This document shows positions 45,275 to 56,554 of a stretch of 64,000 bases of DNA, in pieces (the first letter of the stretch is position 1; every line of letters starts with the position of its first letter). The position numbers were made by a program, and so were the translations under genes. A model generated the notes under the pieces. It saw only the letters and a list, made by a program, of their open reading frames with translations, did not search any database and was not told the origin of the DNA. The DNA is from Dracaena cambodiana (taxonomy: Eukaryota; Streptophyta; Magnoliopsida; Asparagales; Asparagaceae), in NCBI GenBank assembly GCA_036321105.1, contig JAYEPQ010000002.1, forward strand, positions 56,577,587 through 56,641,586, read 5' to 3'.

Positions 45275-46257
45275 ATGAATTTTGTTGGGGCATTCCCTAC
45301 TGAGCGTCGTGCTACATCGGAGCCTGGATATAGTAAAAAATGTATGAGGGTTGCTGCATCGTCGCTCAGAAGCGACATGCCACATCGGCGTTCGAATGTG
45401 GTATCAAATATACGAGGGTTCCAACATCTTAATGAGCAGGTGGGGGTAAAAAAGTTAGCTCATGAATATAAAATTCGGTTGGCATCGTGGAACATAGGTT
45501 CTTTTATAGGTAGCTTAGCAGAATTAGTTGATGTTATGATTATAAGGAGGGTTAATATTTTATGCGTGCATGAGACTAAATAGGTGGGTGAGAAAGCTAA
45601 AGTCTTAGAGTCTCAGAATTATACACTTTAGTATATGGATAGAGATAGAAATCATAATGGGTTAGGTATGATCATAAATAAATAATTATGTGGTGATGTA
45701 GTGGAGGTTAGGAGGAAGGGTGACATAATTTTATTAGTTAAATTTATTTTAGATATAGAGATTCTTAATGTCATTAGTGCCTATGCACCACAAGTAGGAC
45801 TTGATGAATCTAATAAATATCAATTTTGGGAGGATATAGATAAGATAGTACAAGGAATTCCCACTAAGGAAAACTATTTATTAGTGGTGATCTCATGGGC
45901 ATGCAGGAACTAGTCATAATAGGTTTGATAGTATATATGGATGATTTAATTTTGGAGAAAGAAATAAAGCAGGTAGCTCAATTCTAGAATTTTGTTTTAC
46001 TTTATGATTTGATTTTAGTGAATACTTGGTTTAAAAAGATAGTTTTTCACTTGATTACTTTTAAAAGTGGATCAAGTGTGAGCCAAATAGATTTCTTTTT
46101 AACTAAGATGGTAGATAGATATAGTTGCATCGATTATAAGGTAGTAGCAAGTGAGAGTGTAGTTATCCAACATAAATTTTTAATTTTAGATATTCAAATT
46201 AGAAAGAGACTTAGAAAGATTAAGTATAACTTAGATGATAAGATTAAGTGGTGGTGA
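45275..46257 (+). pseudogene. LINE apurinic-type endonuclease (broken)
   Basis: 'IRLASWNIGSFIGSLAELVD' and 'RVNILCVHETK' (45465-45583) are the N-terminal endonuclease motifs; the Glu of the Q-E-T-K type box is present as HETK. 'ISAYAPQVGLDES' (about 45775) and 'SQIDFFLTKMVDRYSCIDYK' (about 46080) contain the conserved Y-A-P and Asp segments, and 'VIQHKFLILDI' carries the late His. The G-D-x-N-G-H-V-G segment near 45890 is lost. Stops occur at 45581, 45900 and elsewhere. Confidence 0.88.
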
Positions 46258-46819
46258 TTAGAAGATAATCAAAAAGTTTTTATAGATAGAGTAATACAAG
46301 CATATTAGAAGGACCATGATGATCCTGATGTAACATAGAAAAAATAGTTAGCTGTATTAAGAGGGTAGCTAAATATATATTTGGTGAGTTGAGGGACGAT
46401 ACTCTACCATGTAAGGACACATCATGGTAGAATGAAGAGATAACAAATGCTATTAAGGTCAAGTGGGACCTTTATAGAAATTTAAAGAAGAACAATGATG
46501 GAACAAGTTTTGAGAGGTATAAGCTTGCCCAAAAAGAATGCTAAGAAAGTTGTTCGAGATGCAAAAACTAAATTATATAAATAAGTGTATGATAAGTTGG
46601 ACAGTAAAGAGGTAGAAAAGCATATATATATTATATAATTACTCAAATAAGAGAAAGAAAGTTTAAAGACTTATATAATATAAAGTGTATTAAAAATGAT
46701 GATAAGAAGTTTCTAGTTCTAGACGAAGAGATTAATGAAAAATAGAAATATTATTTTGATAGATTATATAATGGTAGTTTTACTCAAGATTTGGAAGATC
46801 TTACTATTCAATGTGAGAA

Positions 46820-48310
46820 GCTAAATCATAGTTTTACACATAGAATTAAAGAATATAAAGTAAAAGAGGTTTTGAAGAGAATGAAATTAAAAAAAGTTGT
46901 TGGTTTAGATGAGAATCCTATAGAGGTATAAAAATACTTAGGAGGGATGGGTGTGTGGTGACTGACAGTTCATTTTAACAAGGTTTAGCAAACTAAGAAA
47001 ATACCAAATGAAAAGAGGAAGAGTACTCTAGTATCTCTACATAAAAATAAAGGTAATATTAAGAGTTATTTTAACTATCATAGAATAAAACTCATGTGTC
47101 ACACTATGAAGCTTTGAGAAAGGATAATTGAACATAGACTGAGACAGACTATTAAAATATCAATGAACTAGTTTGGATTCATACCGGGGTGATCGATGAT
47201 AGAACTAGTTATTTATTTCGTCAACATATAGAGCAATTCCGTAAGAGAAATAGAGATTTACATATGCTATTTATTGACCTAGAGAAAGCCTACAATAAGA
47301 CTCCACGAGAGGTACTTTAGTGCGCATTGATGAATAAAAGAGTCCCCATCAAATATATTGACTTAATTAAGGACATAGATAATAGAGTAGTGGCCAATGT
47401 CAGAACATTTAGTGGTCTAACAAATGATTTTTCTATCACAATTGGATTACATCAAAGATCTACATTGAGCCCGTTCTTATTTGCTATGGTGATGGATGAG
47501 ATTACTAGAACTATTCAGGATGAGATATCTTAGTGTATACTATTTGTTGATGATATTGTCTTAGTTAATAAGATAAGAGAAGGGGTGAATGCCAAGTTAG
47601 AATTATGGAGGTATACATTAGAATTTAGAGGTTTTAGATTGAGCAGGTCTAAAATAGAGTATATAGAGTGTAAATTTAGTAAACGACGAACCCTAGACTA
47701 TAGTGTTGTAATATTGAATGGGCAAAAGGTACTAATAAACAGTCAGTTTAGGTATTTGGGTTCTATTCTTCAGAATAATAGAGAGATCGTTAATGATGTT
47801 AACTACAAGATACAAGCTGACTGGTTGCAATGGAGGAGTGTAATGGGAGTTTTATGCGATCGTAACATTCCGTTCAGATTGAAGTGAAAATTTATAGGAC
47901 TACTATTAGGCCAGTTTTATTATATGGTACGGAATGCTACACTATAAAGAAGTATAATTCACAGAAGATAAATATAACATAAATGCGCATGCTTTGCTAG
48001 ATATGCAACAGCAATAGGAGAGATAAAATGAGAAATGAAGATATTCGTACTAAAATAGGTGTAGTCTCTATCGATGAGAAGATGCAAGAAAATCTCTTAC
48101 GATAATTTGGTCATGTGCAACGTAGACCTACAAATGCACCGGTTCGATAAAGCGAGCTTATCAATCTAGGACAAGTTAAAAGAGTGAAGGGAAGACCAAA
48201 GAAAATATAGCTGGAGGTTATACGAAAAGATATGGATTCTAGATGCTTAAATGAGGAGATACTTAATAGAAATGAATGGAGAAGGATTATCAACATGATT
48301 GATCCGACGT
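46820..48310 (+). pseudogene. LINE reverse transcriptase and C-terminal region (broken)
   Basis: 'EVLKRMKLKKVVGLDENPIE' (about 46870) starts the RT. 'TLVSLHKNKGNIKSYFNYHR' follows at about 47030, 'LHQRSTLSPFLFAMVMDEIT' at 47450-47510, and the catalytic box FVDD in 'LFVDDIVLVNK' at about 47541. 'RLSRSKIEYIECKF' and 'FRYLGSILQNN' complete the domain. The C-terminal 'FGHVQRRP' (about 48108), 'RGRPKK'-type and 'WRRIINMIDPT' segments are the usual end of plant RTE proteins. Several stops and frameshifts are present. Confidence 0.92.
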
Positions 48311-48409
48311 GATTTTCTTTTGGTTCATGTAGCCTACCCCAAGTACTTGGGATAAAAGGCTTAGTTGTTGCTGTTGTTGTTGTTGTTGTTGTACTCATGC
48401 TTGACATTA

Positions 48410-51400
48410 AGTTACATGAATTTTTAAATTATTGTTAAAACTACATTAATCAATGTCCTCGATAGTGTTATCTTGGACCCTATTCAGCTTAGTTATGAGT
48501 CACCTTTATTAAGTTATAATACTATATTAATTTTAGTGCCCCACTCCATATCTTTTGGAAGCCCTATTTTAGATGGTCTGGTGTAGTCACCTTTAATATT
48601 GTACTTGCTTATTACAAGTACCTTAAAAGGAAAAACTTCGAAACACACATACATGCACATGCATGCACACACACTTGGAAGGTTTCTTACCCATGGATCA
48701 TGCAGTCATATGATGTAAAGTTTTTTTAATGATAAATTGTGGAAATATGATGCTAGAAATGAACTGTGAATATGAAATATTAATCATAAACATGAGTTGA
48801 TATATCTAATATAATATTAAATGAATTTGGTTCATTCTGGATATAAATCAAATAAACTTATCATCATAATGTTTGCAGTTTAAGTGTATATAAGCCTAAC
48901 AAGAAAAATATCTTTTGTAAAGCTATTGTTTATCACCATTGTTGAATGCACGAATTGAGTTTGACAAGCAAAAATGCACATATAGACTAATATAAATTAG
49001 CTATTACATTGAGATGAAAGCAAAATTTACTACATTGTCAGTTGCAAAGTGCAATTGAGTTTTGGATAGGGAAATAAAAGTAGACTTGTTTGGAGTTTGG
49101 AGAAGTTTATATGTAGCAGATTCTAACTTATGTACAGAGATATATATCAAAATACACACCACCGATGTTCACAAAGTAGCTTGGCCATAGGAATAAAAAT
49201 AAAGAAAAGTCTAAAAATGTAACAATAGCCTCTTGATCTTTTCATTCTCTACACATTTTTGGTCTACCAAAAAAACTAGTAGGATATTCTAAAGAAGATC
49301 TATTGGCTATTATATATTTTATATTAGATATAAAATAATAGGCAATAGGCCTCCATATTGAAGTATATAGTTAGCAAAAATAATTTCTAAATTTTCCATT
49401 ATTATTTTCTTGTTTCCTTGGAAGTTACTAGCTGGTATGCTTTTGATATATGTATCAATAGTTTTTTTGTGGTACAGTTTCTTAATTATTATGACAGTTT
49501 AGCATTATTTTGTATTCTTGCTTTTGTCACACAAATATTATCATAACCATAAAATTGTTCATTAACCTTTGGTTGTTTTCGCTTTCCTACGTCTTGAAGA
49601 ATTCTAGAAGGATAATGAGGTGGGTGTAAACTTTAGTTGTCCATTGTGTTTTCATATAATATGAAAACCAAAATTGCTACTTATGCATGTAAATGTGTTA
49701 CTTTACTTTTGGAAAGTTTTTAATTTCATTCTCTATCGAATAAATTAAGTCATGCTAATGTTTTTCTTACAATAATTGTCATTTTCACTTACAATTGGCA
49801 ATAGTAAACCCCTAGCCTTTATATTTATAAGTTTATATTTTTTTTTATGTTACTATTTTCTTACATTTTAATTATTTCTAAATTTTAATTAAAAATATTG
49901 ATTTTGATTGGTCCTTGAAAGTCTTGCAACTAGCCACTCTACAATGTCCACACATACAATATAGTTATAAGTAGCATTTAAATGTAACATTTTATTTAAT
50001 ACATATATGTTTTGTTGACTTGATCATAGTTAACATTAAATATAATGTGTATTATATATTCATTTTAAAACATGAAAATAAATTCATGGGGTTAAGGGGA
50101 ACTTCATGAAGGAACTGTACACATGTTATATGAGGTTTACATTGTTGAGATTGTATAACTGAACTTAGGAACTTGACCATGTAGGTTCTGGGTGATTACT
50201 GAATTGCCATCATTATATAAGACTGCACGCCTGAAGTTTAGGCTCATTAATACTCATATTCATTATTACCTGGCAGTACGTCATACAGGAATACCAGAAA
50301 TCATGATTGTGATTTCGGGTATGCTTGAAATACTTGTAAAACATGGGGTACTCTACTTTTGATAGTTCCAAATAAATTCACAACAAATATAATATAACAT
50401 ATCATGTTTTATATGCATGCTTATATCTATTTTATTTTTTCTATATATGCTACAAAGTTATTAATAACATGTATATATAAATATACACATTGACTATTAT
50501 CATCCATAAGACAACTGTGATTTAACACATGTTTTACTTCTTCTTAAAGATTATATTTTGTGATATATTAATGATTTTATAGTTTCATATAACTCTTTAC
50601 CATCATGTTTAATTCTAATACCATGCAAGATATGTTTTCACTACTATTGGTTTATTTATTATTCTTTTCAAGTCAAATATAATTAAAATTCATGTTTCAC
50701 ATTCTTTTCGAGATTTAGAATTTTATGATATATTATGATTTTACTATTTCATTTGGCTATATATTTTATATATATATATACATGGGTATGCATGGAATAC
50801 TTGTAAAACATATGGTACACTAGTTTTGATAGTTCCAAATAAATTCACAATAAATATAATATAACATATCATGTTTTATATGAATGCTTATATCTATTTT
50901 ATTTTTTCTATATATGCTACAATGTTATTCATAACATGTATATATAAATATACACATTGACTATTATCATCCATAAGACAACTGTGATTTAACACATGTT
51001 TTACTTCTTCTTAAAGATTATATTTGGTGATATATTCATGATTTTATAGTTTCATATAACTCTTTACCATCATGTTTAATTCTAATACCATGCAAGATAT
51101 GTTTTCACTACTACTGGTTGATTTATTATTCTTTTCAAGACAAATATAATTAAAATTCATGTTTCACATTCTTTTCGAGATTTAGAATTTTATGATATAT
51201 TATGATTTTACTATTTCTTTTGGCTATATATTTTATTTATATATACACATAGCGTGCTTGTGTATTATAAGTAAAATTTATATTTTATATTTTATTTATA
51301 TATACACATAACATGCTTATGTATTATTATTTCTCCTCTTGCAGCAATTGTTAGGTCGTTCCAACAACCCTTGTTTGGAGTACTTAGAAATTAATTTCCA

Positions 51401-51788
51401 GGTTATCGAGAGTAAGGTCTACCACTGATGGAACCACATTTCATGGAGTTAGTGGATACTTAATAGGTGTGTTCGCTGCAAGATGGACACAGAAGAGACT
51501 CTTCTAATATTTGTTTTCTTCTTTTAGAAACTTTATTACTCATACATCTTTTTTTCACTTAAACTTTTTGATGATGTATTAAGGATCATTTTGGCTCTCC
51601 TATAAACTCGTCTTGATGATTATTCTTTAGAATGATTTATTGTTTTAATTCCATATTGTTATCTAATTGTATATGTATATGTATTTGTTGTAGTTGTACA
51701 TGTTTGTATTCATATATTTTAGGATTGGCATATTCATTTACGATACATCGCCGAACGCTACTCGTATCTTAAGATGCAAGGCATTACA
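48410..51788 (+). repeat. Left LTR of the Tekay derivative, segment 3
   Basis: It matches 52942-55475 but is about 850 bp longer, owing to a 467-bp tandem duplication (50317-51250) and about 400 bp (50065-50465) missing in the right LTR. It ends 'AAGATGCAAGGCATTACA' before the PBS. No gene is supported. Confidence 0.87.
50317..51250 (+). repeat. 467-bp direct tandem duplication within the LTR
   Basis: Unit 1 starts GGGTATGCTTGAAATACTTG at 50317 and unit 2 GGGTATGCATGGAATACTTG at 50784. They stay collinear to about 51250 with few differences. The right LTR has one unit, so the duplication probably arose after insertion. A second short duplication (about 51229-51330) follows. Confidence 0.9.
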
Positions 51789-52123
51789 GTTAGTATTAGA
51801 GCCCATGTTCGACTTTGGCCTCTACTTAGGGTCTCAATTTAGAATTACTACCACATATACATATGTCACTTATTTTGTCCCTATCATATCTAGTTATTCC
51901 AAAAAAATATTCTATCCGTTACTAATTTGTCTCTTTACCTCTCTAGAAATTCCAATTGTTTCTATTCTCTTACAGCTGACCTATCATTTCCTTTTAGTTG
52001 TTTAATATCAGAGTGCACAGCGAAAATTGTGGACCATTCTCTATAATATATCTTTTCTAATTGACACTTAAAGTTGTTTCACCTTTGAATTAAATTTCGA
52101 GGATGAAATTTTTTTTAAGGTAG
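51789..52123 (+). other. Residual internal region with PBS and PPT
   Basis: 51791-51804 reads TAGTATTAGAGCCC, two changes from TGGTATCAGAGCCC, the iMet PBS. The rest shows no gag or pol. At the right end, 'AAATTTCGAGGATGAAATTT' (52093-52112) is the conserved end of Tekay/Del interiors, followed by TTAAGGTAGG as PPT. A 103-codon frame across the LTR end (51694-52005) is not related to any family I know. Confidence 0.8.
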
Positions 52124-55100
52124 GTACACTACCCAAAAATATTAACTTTTAAATTTCTATCTTACTTAAATAAATATTATAGTGATTATCTTGGAGATAT
52201 AACTGGTTTAAATTATTTTAGTATTTTTGTTTAGTTTATTATCTTAAATAATTTCAAAAGATAAAATATAGATAAGATTATTTTTAAAATCCAAATTATA
52301 TTAATCAATCTTATCAAATTCTAAACTATATTAACTAATCTTATCTAATAATCATCTCATTCTAAATGTCAAAAATCTATCATGCTAACTAAGTAGCAAC
52401 TTATCTCTTCTCCCTAAATTTTTCTCACATAAAAAAAAATTAACAGCAAGGAAAAAAAGGAAGACCATTAAAAAAAAAGGAAAAAAAGGAAAAACACTCC
52501 TCTGTTTAGCCACAAGAAGACAAAAAAAAGAAAGAAAATAAAATAGTGAAGAAGGGAAAAAAAAAAAAAAAGAAGAGAAGGAAAAAAATAAGAGAGAAAA
52601 AAAAGAAAGAGAAGAAGAGAAAGAGAAGAGAAGGAGATTCAAATTGTTGGCTATGATGGTCTTCTAAACTTTTGACTCTTCTCTAAAAAATGCAAGTGCT
52701 TTGCTATTATTTTATGAATTTTCTATATTCTTGCTTTCTCAAGAACTTAACATTATTATTTTTTTAATAAATATTTTGATGCAAGTGCTTATTTCATTCA
52801 TTCCTTTTATTCTTTTCTTTTAATCCATGTCATAATTTATTTAAAAAGAAAAAGCAAGACAAGTACATTAAAACATTAACATGGATGACATGTCTTTCTA
52901 CCTCCACGATTAAGGTGACTTAGTACTCATGCTTGACATTAAGTTACACGAATTTTTTCTTATAAATTATTGTTAAAACTATATAATCCATGTCCTCAAT
53001 AATGTTAGTTTGGACCCTACTCAACTTAATTAGTTATAAGTCACGATTATTAAATTATAATTTTATATTAATTTTATTGTCCCACTCCATATATTTTGGA
53101 AGTCCTACCTTGGATGGCCAGCGGTGTAGTCACCTTTAGTATTGTACTTGCTTATTACAAGTACCTTAAAAAAAGGAAAAACTTCAAAACACATGTACAT
53201 GCACATGCATGCACACACACGTGGAAGGTTTCTTACACATGGATCATGTAGAAATATGATGTAAAGTTTTTTAAATGATAAATTGTGGAAATATGATGTC
53301 AGAAATGAACTGTGAATATGAAATATTGATCATAAACATGAGTTGATATATCTAATATAATATTAAATGAATTTGGATCCTTTTGGATATAAATCAAATA
53401 AATTTACTATCATAAAGTTCCCAGTTTAAGTGCATATAAGCCTAACAAGAAAAATATCTTTTGAAAAGCTATTGTTTATTACCATAGCTGAATGCGTGGA
53501 TTGAGTTTGACAGTCAAAAATGTACATCTAGACTAATATGAATTAGCTATTACATTGAGATGAAAGCAAAGTTTACTACATTCTCAGTTCCAAAGCGCAA
53601 TTGAGTTTTGTAGAGGAAAATAGTCGTAGACTTGTTGGAGTTTGGAGAAGCTTATATACAGCAGATTCTAGCATATGTATAGAGATATATATCAAAATAC
53701 ACAACACCAATGTTCACAAAGTAGCTCAGCCATAGGAATAATAATAAAGAAAAATCTAAAACCGTAATGATAGCCTCTTGTTCTTTTCATTCTCTAAACA
53801 TTTTTGGTCTACCAAAAAAAAAAAGAAACTAATAGGATATTCTATAGAAAATCCATTGGCCATTATGTATTTTATTTTAGATATAAAATAAAAGGCAATA
53901 GACCTCCATATTGAAGTATATTGTTAACAAAAATAACTTCAAAGTTTTCATTTATTATTTTCTTATTTTCCTGAAAGTTACTAACTGTATACTTTTGATA
54001 TATGTATCTATTAATTTTTTTTTTTTGGTAGAGTTTCTTAATTATTATGATAGTTTTGCATTATTATGTATTCTGGCTTGTATTGCACAAATATTATCAT
54101 AACTATAAAATTGTTCATGACCCTTTGGTTGTTTTTCACTTTCCTACATCTTGAGGAATTCTAAAAATATAATGAGGTGGGTGTAAAGTTCAGTTGTCCA
54201 CTGTGTTTTCATATAATATGAAAACAGAAATTTCTAGTTTTGCATGTAAATGTGTTATTTTATTTTTGAAAAGTTTTTAATTTCATTCTCTATCAAATAA
54301 ATTAAGTCATGCTAATGCTTTTCTTGCACTAATTGTCATTTTCACTTACAATTGACAATAGTAAACCCCTAGCCTTTTTATTTATAAATTTATGTTTTCT
54401 CTTATGTTACTGTCTTATTATTTTTTAATTATTTCTAAATTTTAATTAAAAACAATGACTTTGAAGGTCTTGCAACTAGCCACTCTGCAATGTCTATATA
54501 AATAGTATAGTTATAAGTAACATTTATATGTAACATTTTATTTAATATATATATGTCTTGTTGACTTGACCATAGTTAAGACAAAATATAATGTGCATTA
54601 ATTATTCATTTTAACATGTATATATAAATATACCTGTTAACAATTATCATCCTCAAGACCACTGTAATGCTCATGTTTTACTACTTCATAAAGATTTATA
54701 TTTTGTGATATATTCATGATTTTATAGTAAAACATGAGTATTACAGTGGTCTTGAGGATATTCATGATATATTCATGATTTATACACAGCCACATAATAT
54801 GATATTTTTTCATATTGAATCTAATACCATGCAAGATATGCTTTCATTACTACTGAATAATTTATTATTCTATCCAAAACAAATATAATTTAAATTTATG
54901 TTTCACATTATTTTCAAGATTTAGATTTTTGTTATATATCATGATTTTACTATTTCATTTAGCTTTATATTTTGTTTATATACATATAGTGTGGCTATGT
55001 ATTACTATTTCTCCTCTTGTAGCACTTGCTAAGTTATTCTAATGACCCTGATTTCGGCAACTCACAAATTAAATTGCAGGTTACTGAGGAGGAAGGTAAC

Positions 55101-55475
55101 AGTGATGGAACCACATTTCATAGAGCTAGCAGATTCTCAATAGGTGCTTTCGTTGCAAGATAGACACGAGAGAGACTCTTATAGTATTTGTTTTCTTCTT
55201 TTTTTTTTTTCTTTTAAGAAACTTTATAATTCATCCTTCTTTCACTTAAACTTTTTGATGATGTATTAAAAATCGTTTTGGCCCTCCTATAAACTCGTCT
55301 TGGTCATTATGCTTTGGAATGACTTATTGTTTTAATTCCATGTTATTATCTAATTGTATATGTATATGTATTTATGACAGTTATACATGTTTGTATTTAT
55401 ATATTTTAGACTTGGCGTATTCATTTACGATATATCACCGAGCGTTATCCGCATCTTGAGATGCGGGGCGTTACA
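52124..55475 (+). repeat. Right LTR of the Tekay derivative
   Basis: About 3.35 kb, collinear with the three left segments, including the purine-rich tract (52440-52640). Its first ~18 bases appear lost compared with 38470. It ends GGGGCGTTACA after a perfect 8-bp hairpin CCGCATCT-TG-AGATGCGG (55449-55466). It has the undisturbed target sites of both insertions found in the left LTR (near 52185 and 52923). Confidence 0.88.
54649..54759. repeat. 35-bp inverted repeat created inside the right LTR
   Basis: Arms 54649-54683 and 54725-54759 are reverse complements with a single mismatch, separated by 41 bases. The equivalent part of the left LTR has only the first arm's sequence in diverged form, so the second arm is an added inverted copy. 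Confidence 0.88.
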
Positions 55476-55480
55476 CTTAC

Positions 55481-56397
55481 ACTACCACTAAAAACTCTTT
55501 ATGGAACAGATCATTCACAACGTAAAGATCACATTTGCTGCCAATTGCAATGCACTCAGCTAGTAGTTACTCCCACCACTACTAACCTCCTTTTTAATAA
55601 GAGTGGTGACAGAGGACCATCGGGTTATCATGGCACTTTTTGGACCAGTACAACTTAAGGGCGGCTAGCTTAGCTTGCAATGAAAGGATGCCCGCCTTCT
55701 ATCACCTTCCCAAGTGTCACGCTACCGTCCTTACCCCTACAAACCCGTGCTCCCCCTCCCATGGGGAGCATTTTGGCACGATCAGTCTAGATATCCTGCT
55801 GTGGGGCCTGTTCTCCACCATTCCTTCTTTCTCCCGCATAGAACGGCATTAAAAATCAAAAAAGTAGGAGAAAGTAGAAATGAATGATTGACCTGCCACT
55901 TACTACACTTTGTGGAGGTTGGGGGGGGGGGGGGGGGGGGGGGGGGTGGTGTGGGGGGGAGGGGGGGGGGTGTTGGGAGGGGGCTCCTCTGGTGGCAGGC
56001 AGCGGCTGCAGACCTCCATCACTGCTCCATATTGAGTGACCATAATGCATTAGTATATTGTGCATGGGGCCATTAAGATTAAACATAAGGATAGGATGGA
56101 ATAAAAGGTCATAAAACAAGACTATATTATAGTAACCTCTCAACTTCCATTCCTGCTGTAAGGGAAGTTTCCACTTCAACTTGCGGAGAGGTAGGGGATA
56201 TAGGTTAGAAATTGTATACTGCATGGAAAGGGTACATACATGGAAAGGGTAATTGGTGATTTATTAATTTATTAGCCTGTTAAGTTATGGCTCTTTGATG
56301 TGTTCCCTTGCTTGTCTGTGCTGAATGACAAAAGAAACAAGCGTATATAATTATTTGATATCAGGATATTTTGAGGTTACTTATATTGAGTTGGAAA
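55481..56397. other. Unassigned sequence with a long G run
   Basis: About 900 bp that is less AT-rich than its surroundings and not repeated elsewhere in the window. No conserved protein motif is visible in any frame. A 122-codon minus-strand frame (56224-55856) is mostly encoded by the G run (polyproline) and is not convincing. It may be low-copy intergenic DNA or the far part of the copia LTR. Confidence 0.4.
55921..55978 (+). repeat. G26 homopolymer and adjoining G-rich tract
   Basis: 26 consecutive G (55921-55946) are followed by further G7 and G10 runs separated by one to five other bases. The tract could form G-quadruplexes. Homopolymer length may be affected by sequencing. Confidence 0.9.
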
Positions 56398-56546
56398 TAG
56401 GAATGGTAATGGATACGTTCATGGATCAATTTTTGGTCCATTCTATATAAAATTTTAAATTAAAAATAAAAATATTATTTTTCTAATCCAAATTTTTTAT
56501 AGGAGGGCAAAAAATAAGCCCGTAGACGCGTTCATTACCATCTCTA
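56398..56546. mobile_element. hAT-type MITE, 149 bp
   Basis: Terminal inverted repeats TAGGAATGGTAATGGATACG (left) and TAGAGATGGTAATGAACGCG (right, reverse complement) are flanked by an 8-bp duplication GTTGGAAA (56390-56397) / GTTGGGAA (56547-56554), one mismatch. An 8-bp TSD and TAGRGATGGYAATG ends are typical of plant hAT MITEs. The interior is A/T-rich and non-coding. Confidence 0.82.
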
Positions 56547-56554
56547 GTTGGGAA

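Larger units (their letters stand above)
45143..48390 (+). mobile_element. RTE-clade LINE (non-LTR retrotransposon)
   Basis: A 3.25-kb element with endonuclease and reverse transcriptase on the plus strand and a 3' (TTG)n tail (about 48366-48390). A 19-bp target duplication, GTACTCATGCATAACATTA (45124-45142) and GTACTCATGCTTGACATTA (48391-48409), flanks it. The intact site is seen in the other LTR near 52923. Short size, a single EN-RT frame and a trinucleotide tail are standard for plant RTE elements. Stops and frameshifts are frequent. Confidence 0.92.
38470..55475 (+). mobile_element. Tekay-like derivative with giant LTRs and almost no interior
   Basis: The left LTR (38470-51788, interrupted twice) and the right LTR (about 52124-55475) are flanked by a perfect CTTAC duplication (38465-38469 and 55476-55480). 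The interior is about 335 bp: an iMet PBS variant, short leader-like DNA, and the chromoviral 3' end block 'TTTCGAGGATGAAATTTT' with PPT. Gag and pol are absent. Two younger insertions split the left LTR: the non-autonomous Athila (38546-44379) and the LINE (45143-48390). Confidence 0.88.

Noticed and set aside
51694..52005. 103-codon frame across the LTR/PBS junction of the Tekay derivative
   Set aside because: It starts inside the LTR, crosses the PBS and shows no gag feature.
55856..56224. 122-codon minus-strand frame with a polyproline stretch
   Set aside because: The proline run is the G26 homopolymer read in reverse; the rest has no recognisable motif.
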